NCBI GenBank assembly: GCA_024397875.1 | Contig: CP073344.1 | Coordinates: 2,843,001-2,907,000, forward strand | Length of the DNA: 64,000 bases | Direction of reading: 5' to 3' | Source: Amphritea atlantica | GTDB lineage: Bacteria; Pseudomonadota; Gammaproteobacteria; Pseudomonadales; Balneatricaceae | Shown: positions 35,639-44,738 of the stretch, piece by piece | How positions within the stretch are numbered: position 1 is the stretch's first letter | Layout of the letters: every line of letters starts with the position of its first letter | Position numbers and translations under genes: made by a program | Notes under the pieces: generated by a model | What the model saw: only the letters and a program-made list of their open reading frames with translations | Told to the model about the DNA's origin: nothing | Database searches by the model: none

Positions 35639-36002
35639 TTTGAAAGGTATGTCAGGTGGGATGCCCGCTTTGTGTCGAAAGTTGCCCTTCGTGGTCATTT
35701 CATCCTATATAAGAATTCTTGCCATATATTTCACGCTGAATGAGATTTAGATCCTCCCCATCGTTCTCACAAAGAGCGAAATAACCGATATTTTGAGGCT
35801 TTTCTATTTCAAGCTAAGTGAGATTCGACAACTCCCCCATCCCCGGCATATCCTGTAATGACTGACACAACAGAGATGGACTGCTCACGCCCAGACGACC
35901 AGAACGCATACACGAAGAAGTTCTTTTCCTTCCGTTGCGTGGCCGATACACTGTCTCAAAGTGAATATAACGCACACAGTGCAGCTGGATTCCGGACAGT
36001 CT
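35639..36002. other. Intergenic region after the oxidoreductase gene
   Basis: 364 bp in which I find no convincing gene. A short open frame (35858 onwards) lacks a ribosome site and overlaps the lipoprotein start. The stretch marks the right edge of the AT-richer lysR/OYE segment. Confidence 0.3.
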
Positions 36003-36437
36003 ATGACCCGTCGCATCATCGCATTTACCTTTCTATCGGCCATCATACTCCTGGTGGGGTGTAGCGATTCAGTCAAATCCGTTGAAACTGAATATAGCGG
36101 CTCTGGTGGAATGACTCAGTGGAATATAGATCCCGCGGTATACCTTTATCACTATCAGAATGGTTTCAGCGGCCGCGATGCTCTGGGCTACGATGAACAG
36201 CTACAAACAGTCTGGTCCCGCCTCGGTGCGGCAACCACCTGCAATGTCAGATATAACAAACGAGGGCTGATCCAGCAGCTGATGCAGCGCTTCGGAGAGA
36301 AACCGGTCACTCACGAACTGAATGGCATCGGATTCCATAGCATCCAAAGCCGCAAGGTCCCTGACTTCTGCAATGCATCCCGGATCAAAGAAATAAATAA
36401 AGCGTTGAATCGATACCGTAAAGGTAAGTTTGACTAA
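36003..36437 (+). CDS. Putative lipoprotein of unknown function
   Basis: A 144-residue protein with a lipoprotein signal: MTRR, a hydrophobic stretch, and the lipobox LVGC with the lipidated Cys near residue 20. Ser and Asp after the Cys would allow transport to the outer membrane under the +2 rule used by E. coli if Ser is at +2. The mature part has two further cysteines (TTCNV, DFCNAS) that could form a disulfide. I recognise no family. The ATG at 36003 fits the signal peptide; the in-frame start 42 bp earlier would spoil it. The MAPEG gene follows after 21 bp. Confidence 0.7.
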   Translation: MTRRIIAFTFLSAIILLVGCSDSVKSVETEYSGSGGMTQWNIDPAVYLYHYQNGFSGRDALGYDEQLQTVWSRLGAATTCNVRYNKRGLIQQLMQRFGEKPVTHELNGIGFHSIQSRKVPDFCNASRIKEINKALNRYRKGKFD

Positions 36438-36458
36438 ACCAGTGTAAAGGGAAATTTC

Positions 36459-36842
36459 ATGTTTACTGCACTCTATGCCGCACTCTCAGCGCTGCTCATC
36501 TGCTGGCTGGCACTGCAGGTGATCAACACCCGTCGAAAATATCAGATTGCCTATGCCGACGGTGGAATAGAAGCTCTTCAGATCGCCCGTTCGGCCCATA
36601 GTAATGCCACAGAGTATCTGCCAATTTTTCTGATACTGCTGTTCCTGCTGGAATATAACGGTGGCAACCCGATTCTGATTAATCTTCTCGGCGTGGTAAT
36701 GCTGACAGGCCGGATTATCCATGCCCGGGGGATTCTGCAACAGCTGCTTAAGAAGCGGGTTCTGGGTATGCAGATGACGATCTATACCCTGCTGATACTG
36801 GCAGCACTGAATATTGTCTATCTGGGCTTAGTGCTGTTTTAA
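36459..36842 (+). CDS. MAPEG-family membrane protein
   Basis: A 127-residue protein with four hydrophobic helices and the MAPEG core: RRKYQIAYADGG near residue 30, RSAHSNATEYLPIFLILLFLLEYNG near 48-73 (split), and GRIIHARG near 90. Homologues in proteobacteria (YecN-like) are glutathione-related membrane enzymes, but activity here is unproven. It ends 4 bp inside the stop region of the convergent HDOD gene. Confidence 0.85.
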   Translation: MFTALYAALSALLICWLALQVINTRRKYQIAYADGGIEALQIARSAHSNATEYLPIFLILLFLLEYNGGNPILINLLGVVMLTGRIIHARGILQQLLKKRVLGMQMTIYTLLILAALNIVYLGLVLF

Positions 36843-37759
36843 CCTGAGTAGAGTGCCTGGGCATCCGTCACTTTTTCGCTCAGATCTACTATCCTGGGTA
36901 ACTCCTTCGTCAACAGTTCAATAGGAAACGCGATGTCAGGCCAGCTTTTCTGAATACAACACTCTGAGATACTGCCTTTAAGTAGCACCTCTGACCAGGC
37001 AGGCCATTCAGGATTTTTAATAACCAGTATACTCAGGGCATCTGCAAACTGAACAAGTATCAGCAGTTTTCGAAAATACAAAGAAAGCCGTTCGTTCTGC
37101 CAGAAATTATAGTCATGATGATAACGCAATATTTGCGTTACATCGTGTGGCAGATTCCATTGCCGGGCGGCAAGATAACCAACATCGGCATGGTTAAACC
37201 CAAACACCTGCTCCTCCAGATCATTCAGTTCTTCTGGTGAGTCCCAACCCGTAGCTTCTAGCACCTCGACATCCTGAACCGGGATCTGTAACAACACAAG
37301 TCTGCCAATATCATGTAATAGCCCACAGATATAGGCAAGGTCTGAATTTACCCCGAAACCCGGCGTATGCTCAGCCAAAAGCTGACAAATACGGGCCGTT
37401 TCCACAGAGTGACGCCAACAGACCTCAACACCTTGTCTGGCAGGCTCTACGAATTGAATCTCCTCAAGTGCTTTCATCAGTTCCAGTGTTTTGAAGATAC
37501 CAATGCGCTCCAGCGCGTGTTCACAGCTATAAGTGGGTTTGAGGGGGGCAGGTGAAGAATGAGCGTAATTCAATATTCTGGCAGCTAAGGGAGGGTAGTG
37601 TTGTGCCAAAACGGCAACCTTGGCATAGAAATCAACAGAATCGTGACTCAGCTGCTTTAACTGCGCTATAACAGAGGGCATTACAGGCAGGTGGTCAACC
37701 CGATCTTTAACAAATTCAAGCTCTAAAACTCTTTTATCCGGCTCGCTAACAGTACTCAT
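36839..37759 (-). CDS. HDOD-domain protein (copy 1)
   Basis: A 306-residue HDOD protein. VDHLPVMPSVIAQLKQLSHD opens the HDOD domain, and the HD-like motif is YICGLLHDIGRLVLLQ near residue 145, followed by GFNHADVGYLAARQWNLP. HDOD proteins lack a full phosphohydrolase metal site in most cases and act in signalling, often with c-di-GMP systems. A close paralogue lies directly upstream (37957-38889). They share order, length and roughly half their residues by eye, pointing to tandem duplication. Confidence 0.88.
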   Translation of the reverse strand: MSTVSEPDKRVLELEFVKDRVDHLPVMPSVIAQLKQLSHDSVDFYAKVAVLAQHYPPLAARILNYAHSSPAPLKPTYSCEHALERIGIFKTLELMKALEEIQFVEPARQGVEVCWRHSVETARICQLLAEHTPGFGVNSDLAYICGLLHDIGRLVLLQIPVQDVEVLEATGWDSPEELNDLEEQVFGFNHADVGYLAARQWNLPHDVTQILRYHHDYNFWQNERLSLYFRKLLILVQFADALSILVIKNPEWPAWSEVLLKGSISECCIQKSWPDIAFPIELLTKELPRIVDLSEKVTDAQALYSG

Positions 37760-37956
37760 GACACTCCCCCACTGCCATCAAAAGAACGTTAAGCGCCACT
37801 GAAAAATACGATACTTCGATATATCAGTACTACCCTTTAACCCCTACCCGCTATTAACCAGGTGCGCTACAACAGATTAAATATCAATCAGATTAGACCA
37901 ATATGGGATGACCAGATATAGGAATATTTCTTAAAACAGTATTAACTTAACAGCGT

Positions 37957-38889
37957 TCAGGCAGTGCCTGCTTTAATCAACACCCGCAGACACTGTTCTG
38001 ATAAGGCAGGGAGCCGCGCCACCAGCTTCTCAACAGGAAAATCGATTGCTGGCCAGCTTTCATGGATACAGTATTCACTGATAGCGCCCTTAAGTTGTAT
38101 CGAGGACCAGGCTGGCCACTCAGGGTTTTTGATCAACAGAACACTGAGGAAATCGGCAAACTGAACAATCGTCAGCAGCTGCTTGAAGGGCACTGAGACT
38201 GAATCATAGCTCCACAAATCGTAGTCATGGTGGAAACGTAACATAGAGGTCATGGTCCGGGGCAGATTCCAGTGCTGCGCCGCCAGGTAGCCTACTTCGG
38301 CATGGGTAAAGCCATACATTTGCTGCTCTATATCGGACAGTTCTTCAGGAGAGTTCCAGCCTTTGGAATCCACGACATCGACAGCTTTAACTGAGATCTG
38401 CAACAGCACAAAACGACCAATATCATGCAGTAATCCTGACATGTAAGCCAGATCACTGCTAACATTGAAACCCTCAGTATTCTCCGCCAGAAAACGACTA
38501 AACAGGGCGACCTCGAGCGAATGCCGCCAGCCAATTTTATGGCCCGCCAGCGTCGGTGTAAAAACGCTAACCGAGCCCAGCTCCTGCATCAGATCCAGGG
38601 TGTTGAAAACGCCTATCCGTTCGAGCGCTTTCTCAATGTTATAGACAGGTTTCAAAGGACCGCAGGGCACAGTGTGCGCAGCAGAGAGAATTTTTGCGGC
38701 CAGCGGAGGATCCTGCTCGGCTAGCTCTGCAACCTTCGCATAAAAATCGACCGCATCATGGCTAAGCTGATGCAACTGCTCAACAACAGAGGGCATCAGA
38801 GGCAGATTATCAATTCTGTCTTTTACAAAATCGAGCGTAAATACCCGTTTACGATGCTCAGCCACTGTCACCACCTTACTACCGGCCAA
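37957..38889 (-). CDS. HDOD-domain protein (copy 2)
   Basis: A 310-residue HDOD protein parallel to the one at 36839-37759: IDNLPLMPSVVEQLHQLSHD, YMSGLLHDIGRFVLLQ and GFTHAEVGYLAAQHWNLP correspond segment by segment. The 197-bp spacer allows separate promoters. No output domain (GGDEF, EAL, receiver) is attached, so it probably works by protein contacts. Confidence 0.88.
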   Translation of the reverse strand: MAGSKVVTVAEHRKRVFTLDFVKDRIDNLPLMPSVVEQLHQLSHDAVDFYAKVAELAEQDPPLAAKILSAAHTVPCGPLKPVYNIEKALERIGVFNTLDLMQELGSVSVFTPTLAGHKIGWRHSLEVALFSRFLAENTEGFNVSSDLAYMSGLLHDIGRFVLLQISVKAVDVVDSKGWNSPEELSDIEQQMYGFTHAEVGYLAAQHWNLPRTMTSMLRFHHDYDLWSYDSVSVPFKQLLTIVQFADFLSVLLIKNPEWPAWSSIQLKGAISEYCIHESWPAIDFPVEKLVARLPALSEQCLRVLIKAGTA

Positions 38890-39026
38890 TAGTGGGCTCT
38901 GCTACTCGTGCCCACCAGATGACTCATAGCATTAGTTATTATATTTACAGACCTGTAATCGGCCGTTTCGGCATATTTAATATGCCTGATCTGAACAATT
39001 TGCTCATTACAGCCCGAAGACCGACC

Positions 39027-40451
39027 CTAATGGGCATCAGGCAGAATCAAACCGTGATTATGCAGCACCTCTTCACCAAACCAGGCAAGATTTTCGTGCA
39101 GCTGCACCACTTCGCCAACAATAATCAGCGCAGGCGCCGGAAGCCGGGCCTGACTCTGAAGGTCAGGCAAGCTGCTCAATGTGCCCGTCAACACCTGCTG
39201 ATCAGCCCGGGTGCCGTTTGAGACAATCGCTGCCGGAGTATTGGCAGGCTTGCCGTGAGCGATGAGTTGTTCACACAGAGAGTTCAATGTATGCAACCCC
39301 ATATAAAAAACGATGGTTTGATTCGGATGAACCAGTTCATCGAAATTGAGATCCGAGCTGCGGTTTTTCAACTGCCCGGTCACCAGTTTGACCGACTGAG
39401 CATAATCACGGTGGGTCAGAGGAATACCGGCATAGGTTGAACAGGCACTGGCAGCGGTGATACCGGGAACCACCTGAAATGGGATATTATGCTTTTTCAG
39501 GGTTTCCAGCTCCTCTCCACCCCGACCAAAGATAAACGGATCCCCCCCCTTAAGCCGTAACACCCTGCGCCCCTGCAGAGCATGTTTTACCAACAACTCG
39601 TTGATACCCTCCTGCGGAACGGCATGATTATCACGGCGCTTGCCAACGAAGATGCGATCCGCATCACGGCGGCAAAGATCAACAATCTCGGGCGATACCA
39701 ACTGATCATAAAGGATCACATCGGCCTGCTGCATCAGCCTGAGCGCTTTGAACGTCAGCAGTTCCGGATCCCCGGGTCCCCCGCCAACCAGATACACTTC
39801 ACCCACCTGATGATCGGGATCCGCCTGCTCCAGCGCAGACTCTAATAATGCACGCGCCTCTTTGTCCCGCCCGGCAAAAACCTTTTCGGCCACCTGTCCC
39901 TGGAGTATTTTTTCCCAGAAAATCCTGCGTCGCTCAACACTGCTGAAAGTCGCTTTCACCTGCTGACGAAACTGTCCGACAAGCCTGCCCAGACGGCTGT
40001 AACCCTGCGGAATCCAGGTTTCAAGTTTCGCTCTGAGCAGACGGGCCAGTACCGGTGACTCACCACCCGAGGAAATACCAATGACAATTGGCGAGCGATC
40101 AACAATCGCGGGGAATATAAACGTACAGAGGGGCTGGTTATCGACAACATTAACGGGGATATGCCGTTCAACCGCATCAAAATGGACTCTTTCATTGAGC
40201 TGATCATCATCAGTCGCAGCGATAACCAGATAAGCCTCGCTCAGAAGGCCACAATGGTATTCGCCAATGATAACCTGACCGTTATGCTGTTCGATCAGTT
40301 CAACCAGTTCCGGCTCGACCCGGTGAGCGACAACAATAACCCGCGCGCCCGCTCGGGTTAGCAGGGTTGCTTTTCGCAGGGCAACCTGTCCACCACCCAC
40401 CAACAACGCAGTCCGCTCATTGAGCTTAAAAAATAACGGCAGATAATCCAA
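39027..40451 (-). CDS. cysG: Sirohaem synthase CysG
   Basis: A 474-residue fusion. Residues 1-~210 are the precorrin-2 dehydrogenase/ferrochelatase half ([24 protein letters not shown], then [17 protein letters not shown]). The rest is the uroporphyrinogen-III methyltransferase ([48 protein letters not shown]). A TTG start at 40451 is chosen because GAGGA lies ahead and CysG proteins begin M-D-x-L-P at this point; the next in-frame start upstream adds 12 atypical residues. It makes sirohaem for the sulfite reductase encoded upstream. Confidence 0.93.
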   Translation of the reverse strand: MDYLPLFFKLNERTALLVGGGQVALRKATLLTRAGARVIVVAHRVEPELVELIEQHNGQVIIGEYHCGLLSEAYLVIAATDDDQLNERVHFDAVERHIPVNVVDNQPLCTFIFPAIVDRSPIVIGISSGGESPVLARLLRAKLETWIPQGYSRLGRLVGQFRQQVKATFSSVERRRIFWEKILQGQVAEKVFAGRDKEARALLESALEQADPDHQVGEVYLVGGGPGDPELLTFKALRLMQQADVILYDQLVSPEIVDLCRRDADRIFVGKRRDNHAVPQEGINELLVKHALQGRRVLRLKGGDPFIFGRGGEELETLKKHNIPFQVVPGITAASACSTYAGIPLTHRDYAQSVKLVTGQLKNRSSDLNFDELVHPNQTIVFYMGLHTLNSLCEQLIAHGKPANTPAAIVSNGTRADQQVLTGTLSSLPDLQSQARLPAPALIIVGEVVQLHENLAWFGEEVLHNHGLILPDAH

Positions 40452-40544
40452 AGCGGTATCCTCAGAAAGTGAGAAGCAGATAAGCATATGAAAAAACAGG
40501 TGTTTAATACACCTGAATTTAAGTTTACTGTATCAAAAGATAGC

Positions 40545-40575
40545 AGAAAAGAGCCCGCGGGGAGCGGGCTTTTTA
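40545..40575 (-). terminator. Terminator between cysH and cysG
   Basis: AGCCCGC (40552-40558) pairs with GCGGGCT (40564-40570). On the minus strand the stem is followed by CTTTTC, and it starts 24 bp after the cysH stop. Confidence 0.75.
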
Positions 40576-40593
40576 GAATGGTCAGTGACAAAT

Positions 40594-41358
40594 TTACTTC
40601 GGCAGAAAATCCATCACATTAACAGGCTTTGCTTCCTCCTGCTCAGCCGTCGGCGTTCCAGGGTGTAAGCCACATTCCCGGGTTTCCGGATTCTCCCACC
40701 ACCAGCGTCCAGCTCGGACATCTTCACCCACAGCAACGGCACGGGTGCAGGGTGCACAACCGATGCTGGGATAATGTTTATCATGCAGTTCGTTGTAGGG
40801 GACGTTGTTGGCGCGGATATAAGCCCACACCTCTTTTTCAGTCCAGTCCGCCAGGGGATTAAACTTGTCGATGCCATTCCCTTCATCAAACTCTTTGAAG
40901 CCGATCTCGTCACGGGTCACAGATTGCTCACGGCGCAGGCCGGTAATCCAGGCATCCCGGTCAGCAAGGGCACGCTTCAGGGGTTTTATCTTGCGGACAA
41001 AACAGCATCCCTTGCGCATCTCCTGACTCTCATAGAAGGCATTAACGCCGTGATCACGGACATACTGCTCTACATCTGAGGCATCCGGATAGTAAACCGC
41101 AACCGTCAGATTGCGGTACAGCGCCTGAACATCAGCCAGCAGCTTCAGCGTTTCTTCTGGCAGGCGACCGGTATCAAGCACAAACATACCGATCTGTGGT
41201 GTATGCTTGCTGATCAGATCAGTAATCACCACATCTTCAGCCCCCAGGCTGTTAGCAAATACAACCCGACCCTCTGCGTACTCTGCAGCAGCCTGCTTCA
41301 ATACAGAGACGGTATTGGCAATCTTCGCTTCTAGTTCAGCGGTTATTTGTTCGCTCAT
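40594..41358 (-). CDS. cysH: Assimilatory APS reductase (CysH)
   Basis: A 254-residue PAPS/APS reductase family protein. It has the Cys118-Cys119 pair (KGCCFVRK) and Cys201-x-x-Cys204 (GCAPC), the CC...CxxC set that binds a [4Fe-4S] cluster in APS reductases and is absent from E. coli-type PAPS reductases. The catalytic Cys229 is in ECGLH near the C-terminus. It should reduce adenylylsulfate to sulfite with thioredoxin. ATG 41358 is used; the preceding GTG is also open. It follows DUF934 by 18 bp in the cysI-DUF934-cysH operon. Confidence 0.93.
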   Translation of the reverse strand: MSEQITAELEAKIANTVSVLKQAAAEYAEGRVVFANSLGAEDVVITDLISKHTPQIGMFVLDTGRLPEETLKLLADVQALYRNLTVAVYYPDASDVEQYVRDHGVNAFYESQEMRKGCCFVRKIKPLKRALADRDAWITGLRREQSVTRDEIGFKEFDEGNGIDKFNPLADWTEKEVWAYIRANNVPYNELHDKHYPSIGCAPCTRAVAVGEDVRAGRWWWENPETRECGLHPGTPTAEQEEAKPVNVMDFLPK

Positions 41359-41376
41359 CACTTTGGCCCCGATCAG

Positions 41377-41856
41377 TTACTGGCGGAAAATAGGTCGTTC
41401 ATCATCAGCGCTGCCCTGGTAGCGAACCGGCACTTCACCAAAAGCGGTGACAATATCATCGCTGTAGCGGTCAGCAGGAATCGCAAAAGCATCAAAACCA
41501 CAACGCTCCATATATTCCAGACGATCACGGGTGACGTCGCCTTCAGCACGAATCTGTCCGGTAAAACCGGAACGGCGCAGGATGCGGGCAAAACTAAAAC
41601 CACGACCATCGGTAAATGCCGGAAACTCAATAGCAATCAGCGACAGCTTATCAATATTTTGTAGCAGCAGATTCAGGTCCTGATCACCGTTAATACGCAC
41701 ACCCAGCTTACCCCCGGCGTTGAGCAGAGCATCGGTATGTTCAGAAAACAGCTCGTAAGGCACGACAATATCTTCATTAAGGTGTGTGCTGAAATTGTCT
41801 ACATCAACCAGCAACCAACTGTCTTCAGCTACAGCGTGATTAATTAACAGTGGCAT
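41377..41856 (-). CDS. DUF934 protein of the sulfite reductase operon
   Basis: A 159-residue DUF934 protein, with DGRGFSFARILRRSG and GDVTRDRLEYMERCGFDAF as the family core. The ATG at 41856 has AAGGAGAG upstream and overlaps the sulfite reductase stop by 17 bp, so translation is coupled. DUF934 genes accompany cysI-type reductases in many proteobacteria and are thought to help sulfite reduction, possibly in electron delivery; this is context, not proof. Confidence 0.9.
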   Translation of the reverse strand: MPLLINHAVAEDSWLLVDVDNFSTHLNEDIVVPYELFSEHTDALLNAGGKLGVRINGDQDLNLLLQNIDKLSLIAIEFPAFTDGRGFSFARILRRSGFTGQIRAEGDVTRDRLEYMERCGFDAFAIPADRYSDDIVTAFGEVPVRYQGSADDERPIFRQ

Positions 41857-43501
41857 AAACTCTCTCCTTAAACGGAACAAGGCCGATACGGCGTACGGTC
41901 TCGATAAAACGTTCATCTTCAAAGCGGTTTTCAACGTAAACCTGCAGGATCTTCTCAATCGTATCGGCAACTTCTGCCTGTGCTACCGATTTACCAATAA
42001 TTTTCCCCAGAGTGGCATCTTCACGGGATGAACCGCCCAGTGTAATCTGGTAGAAATCTTCGCCCCCTTTATCAACCCCCAGGATACCGATGTGGGCGAC
42101 ATGGTGATGGGCGCAGGCATTAATACAGCCAGACATATTCAGTTTGATATCACCAATATCGTAGAGATAGTCAAGATCATCAAACTTCTCGTTAATCTGC
42201 TCAGCCACCCCCAGAGTGTGCGCATTGGCCAGAGAACAGAAATCAAATCCCGGGCAGACAATCATGTCGGTCAGGGTGCCGATATTGGCGCGAGCCAGGT
42301 TCAGGTCGCGCAATGACTGCCACAGTGTGTAAAGATCGCCGGCAGCAACGTGAGCGAACACCAGATTCTGATCATGGGTGCTGCGAATCTCACCAAAGTT
42401 GAAGGTATCCGCCAGATCGGCAACCGCATCCAGCTGCACATCGGTAATATCGCCCGGCGGTTTCAGGTGCGGCTTCAGAGAGATCACCACAGCGCGGTAT
42501 CCGGCAACTTTGTGTGCCCGGGTGTTACGCTCATACCAGGCACGGAAATCAGCATTGTCTTCCAGCTGGTTTTCCAGCACAGAGAGGCCATCCACCGCAT
42601 CAGCTGCGTATGGGTGCGGCTCGAAGTAGCCTTTAATCTTGGCAACATAGTCGTCGGTCAGTGCCAGTTCAGTGCTGCGAATGATCTCCCACTCCGCCTC
42701 AACCAGCTTTCTGAACTCATCAATACCCAGCGCATTCACCAGTATCTTGATACGCGCCTTGTATTTGTTATCACGACGGCCATTCAGGTTATATACCCGC
42801 AGGATCGCCTCCAGATAGGTCAGCAGATCCTGTTTCGGCAGGAACTCACGGATCACTTTTCCGATCACCGGTGTACGGCCCAGACCACCGCCAACCAGCA
42901 CTTCAAAACCGATCTCTCCGGCAGCGTTTTTCACCATATGCAGACCGATATCATGCACCTTGGAGGCAGCACGATCTTCCGGACCACCGGTCACGGCAAT
43001 TTTAAATTTGCGTGGCAGGTAAGCAAACTCAGGATGCAGCGTCGTCCACTGACGGATAATCTCACACCATGGACGCGGATCTTCAATTTCATCAGGGATA
43101 ATGCCGGCAAAGTGATCCGTGGTGGTATTTCGCAGACAGTTGCCACTGGTCTGAATCGCGTGCATCTGTACCTCAGCCAGCTCGGCGAGAATATCAGGCA
43201 CCTCTTCCAGTTTCGGCCAGTTCAGCTGCACATTGGTCCGGGTCGTAAAGTGAGCGTAATTTTTATCGTATTTACGGGTGATATCGGCCAGCTTACGAAC
43301 CTGAACAGAGTTCATCAGACCGTACGGCACGGCAATACGCAGCATCGGAGCCTGACGCTGAATGTAGAGACCATTCATCAGACGCAGGCCACGGAACTCC
43401 TCATCGGGAATTTCACCTGCCAGAAAACGGCGGGTCTGATCGCGGTATTGCTCAACCCGCGCATTGATCAGATTCTGATCCTGTTCATTATATTGATACA
43501 T
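41840..43501 (-). CDS. cysI: Sulfite reductase haemoprotein (CysI-type)
   Basis: A 553-residue nitrite/sulfite reductase. Two ferredoxin-like half-domains with sirohaem-binding repeats are seen: RTNVQLNWPKLEEV and TSGNCLRNTTTDHFAG in the first half, STHDQNLVFAHV in the second. The cluster cysteines are in CPGFDFCSLA and GCINACAHHH near residues 430-475. With cysG, cysH and DUF934 around it, sulfite is the likely substrate rather than nitrite. No flavoprotein cysJ is near, so the electron donor may be ferredoxin or another flavoprotein. Confidence 0.92.
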   Translation of the reverse strand: MYQYNEQDQNLINARVEQYRDQTRRFLAGEIPDEEFRGLRLMNGLYIQRQAPMLRIAVPYGLMNSVQVRKLADITRKYDKNYAHFTTRTNVQLNWPKLEEVPDILAELAEVQMHAIQTSGNCLRNTTTDHFAGIIPDEIEDPRPWCEIIRQWTTLHPEFAYLPRKFKIAVTGGPEDRAASKVHDIGLHMVKNAAGEIGFEVLVGGGLGRTPVIGKVIREFLPKQDLLTYLEAILRVYNLNGRRDNKYKARIKILVNALGIDEFRKLVEAEWEIIRSTELALTDDYVAKIKGYFEPHPYAADAVDGLSVLENQLEDNADFRAWYERNTRAHKVAGYRAVVISLKPHLKPPGDITDVQLDAVADLADTFNFGEIRSTHDQNLVFAHVAAGDLYTLWQSLRDLNLARANIGTLTDMIVCPGFDFCSLANAHTLGVAEQINEKFDDLDYLYDIGDIKLNMSGCINACAHHHVAHIGILGVDKGGEDFYQITLGGSSREDATLGKIIGKSVAQAEVADTIEKILQVYVENRFEDERFIETVRRIGLVPFKERVYATVN

Positions 43502-43584
43502 CGTATATTAACGCCGGCTAACCGGCCCTCACCCTTTAAAAATTAAAATTCAAAAATTCAGTCGTTATGAAGGTAACCCTTCAC

Positions 43585-44406
43585 TCAGCCTGCGAGCACA
43601 AAGCGCATGCCGATAGCCAGCAGCAGTGTTCCCATAATCGGCTGTATCACTCTGGGCGACAATTTGCTGCCAAAATGACTGCCCAGGAATACTCCCGGTA
43701 GTGAACCGATCACCAGACAAAGCAGCAACCAGAGGTCAACATTACCCATACTATAGTGCCCGGCTCCAGCGATACCGGTCAGCACCACAGCATGAACCAG
43801 ATCCGTTCCAACCAGCGTCTGCATACTCATCCGCGGGTAGAGCACAATAAGCAACGCGGTGCCCAGTGCTCCGGCGCCCACGGATGAAAGCGTGACCAGC
43901 CCCCCCAGAACGACGCCCATCAGCAGCGTGACATAGGGGCGATAACGACGACCATGCTTTTCGAACCCGGTACCTTCCAGTTTTACCACTGACGCTCTTA
44001 TCCAGGCACGAAAAAATACCGCCACAGAGGTCAGCACCAGTGATACACCCAGCGTGATGTTCATCAGGTGTTCTATTTTTTCAAGACCACCCAGTCCATC
44101 GAGATAGTTGAGTGTCATCAATGCACCGGGGATACTACCACCCAGCAGTAAAAACACCACCCGCCACTCAACCAGTTTTTTCCGGGCATAGGAGATGCTG
44201 CCCCCAAACTTAGTGATCGCCGCATACAGCAGATCGGTACTGACCGCAGTAACCGGGGGAATGCCAAAACCAACAATCAGAATGGGCGTCATCAAAGCAC
44301 CACCGCCAATTCCGGTCAGACCGACAATAAAACCAACCACCAGGCCGGCAAAGCTGTATGCTATTTCCATCAACGTTCTCAGCTGCCTTAAAATAAGGTT
44401 ATCCAT
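43585..44406 (-). CDS. TauE/SafE-family sulfite or sulfur-anion permease
   Basis: A 273-residue membrane protein of about eight helices with both family repeats: GFIVGLTGIGGGALMTPILI near residue 22 and GGLVTLSSVGAGALGTALLI in the second half. The start may be 44406 or the ATG at 44370 (MEIAYSF), which puts helix 1 at the N-terminus. It lies 83 bp upstream of cysI in the same direction, so transport of sulfite or a related anion is the sensible guess. Confidence 0.88.
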   Translation of the reverse strand: MDNLILRQLRTLMEIAYSFAGLVVGFIVGLTGIGGGALMTPILIVGFGIPPVTAVSTDLLYAAITKFGGSISYARKKLVEWRVVFLLLGGSIPGALMTLNYLDGLGGLEKIEHLMNITLGVSLVLTSVAVFFRAWIRASVVKLEGTGFEKHGRRYRPYVTLLMGVVLGGLVTLSSVGAGALGTALLIVLYPRMSMQTLVGTDLVHAVVLTGIAGAGHYSMGNVDLWLLLCLVIGSLPGVFLGSHFGSKLSPRVIQPIMGTLLLAIGMRFVLAG

Positions 44407-44738
44407 CGTATTTCAGACGGACCACCGCAAAATCAGAATGAGCTATAATAGCCAGCGCCACTTATAACGCAAAATAATAATTATAAATTTATTAATTCCT
44501 TTTTGATATAAGCAATACCCCGCTCTGGATAAAAACCCGTATATTGCCAAGCACGAGCCACTTATACCAAAAAGCTATTAAAAAATTCCAACATATTCTT
44601 TTTGATTTTAAAAAAAGATCTGCCATAATGGCCACCAATAATAAGGTAGCGTGCGTTTTATGCTGACCGGACCGAAAGGATCTGCAGCAGTGTACGCAGC
44701 CATGACATTTATCAGGTATGTAGAAAGAGTTAATCAAT
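44407..44738. other. Divergent regulatory region of the sulfur genes
   Basis: 332 bp, strongly AT-rich, between the TauE/SafE gene and cysD. It carries the cysD promoter at 44602-44629. Sulfur regulators of the CysB type bind AT-rich DNA like this, but I see no site I can assign. Confidence 0.4.
44602..44629 (+). promoter_or_regulatory. Sigma-70-like promoter of cysDN
   Basis: TTGATT (44602-44607) and CATAAT (44624-44629) are 16 nt apart, about 110 bp upstream of cysD. Confidence 0.55.

Noticed and set aside
35858..36064. 68-codon open frame before the lipoprotein gene
   Set aside because: No ribosome site and it overlaps the lipoprotein start in another frame.
41840..43501. Nitrite reductase instead of sulfite reductase
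   Set aside because: The neighbours (APS reductase, DUF934, cysG, cysDN) are all sulfur genes, and no nitrate or nitrite genes are near.
42350..43546. 398-codon open frame antisense to the sulfite reductase gene
   Set aside because: Complete overlap with cysI, which has intact sirohaem and cluster motifs; the antisense product has no recognisable domain.
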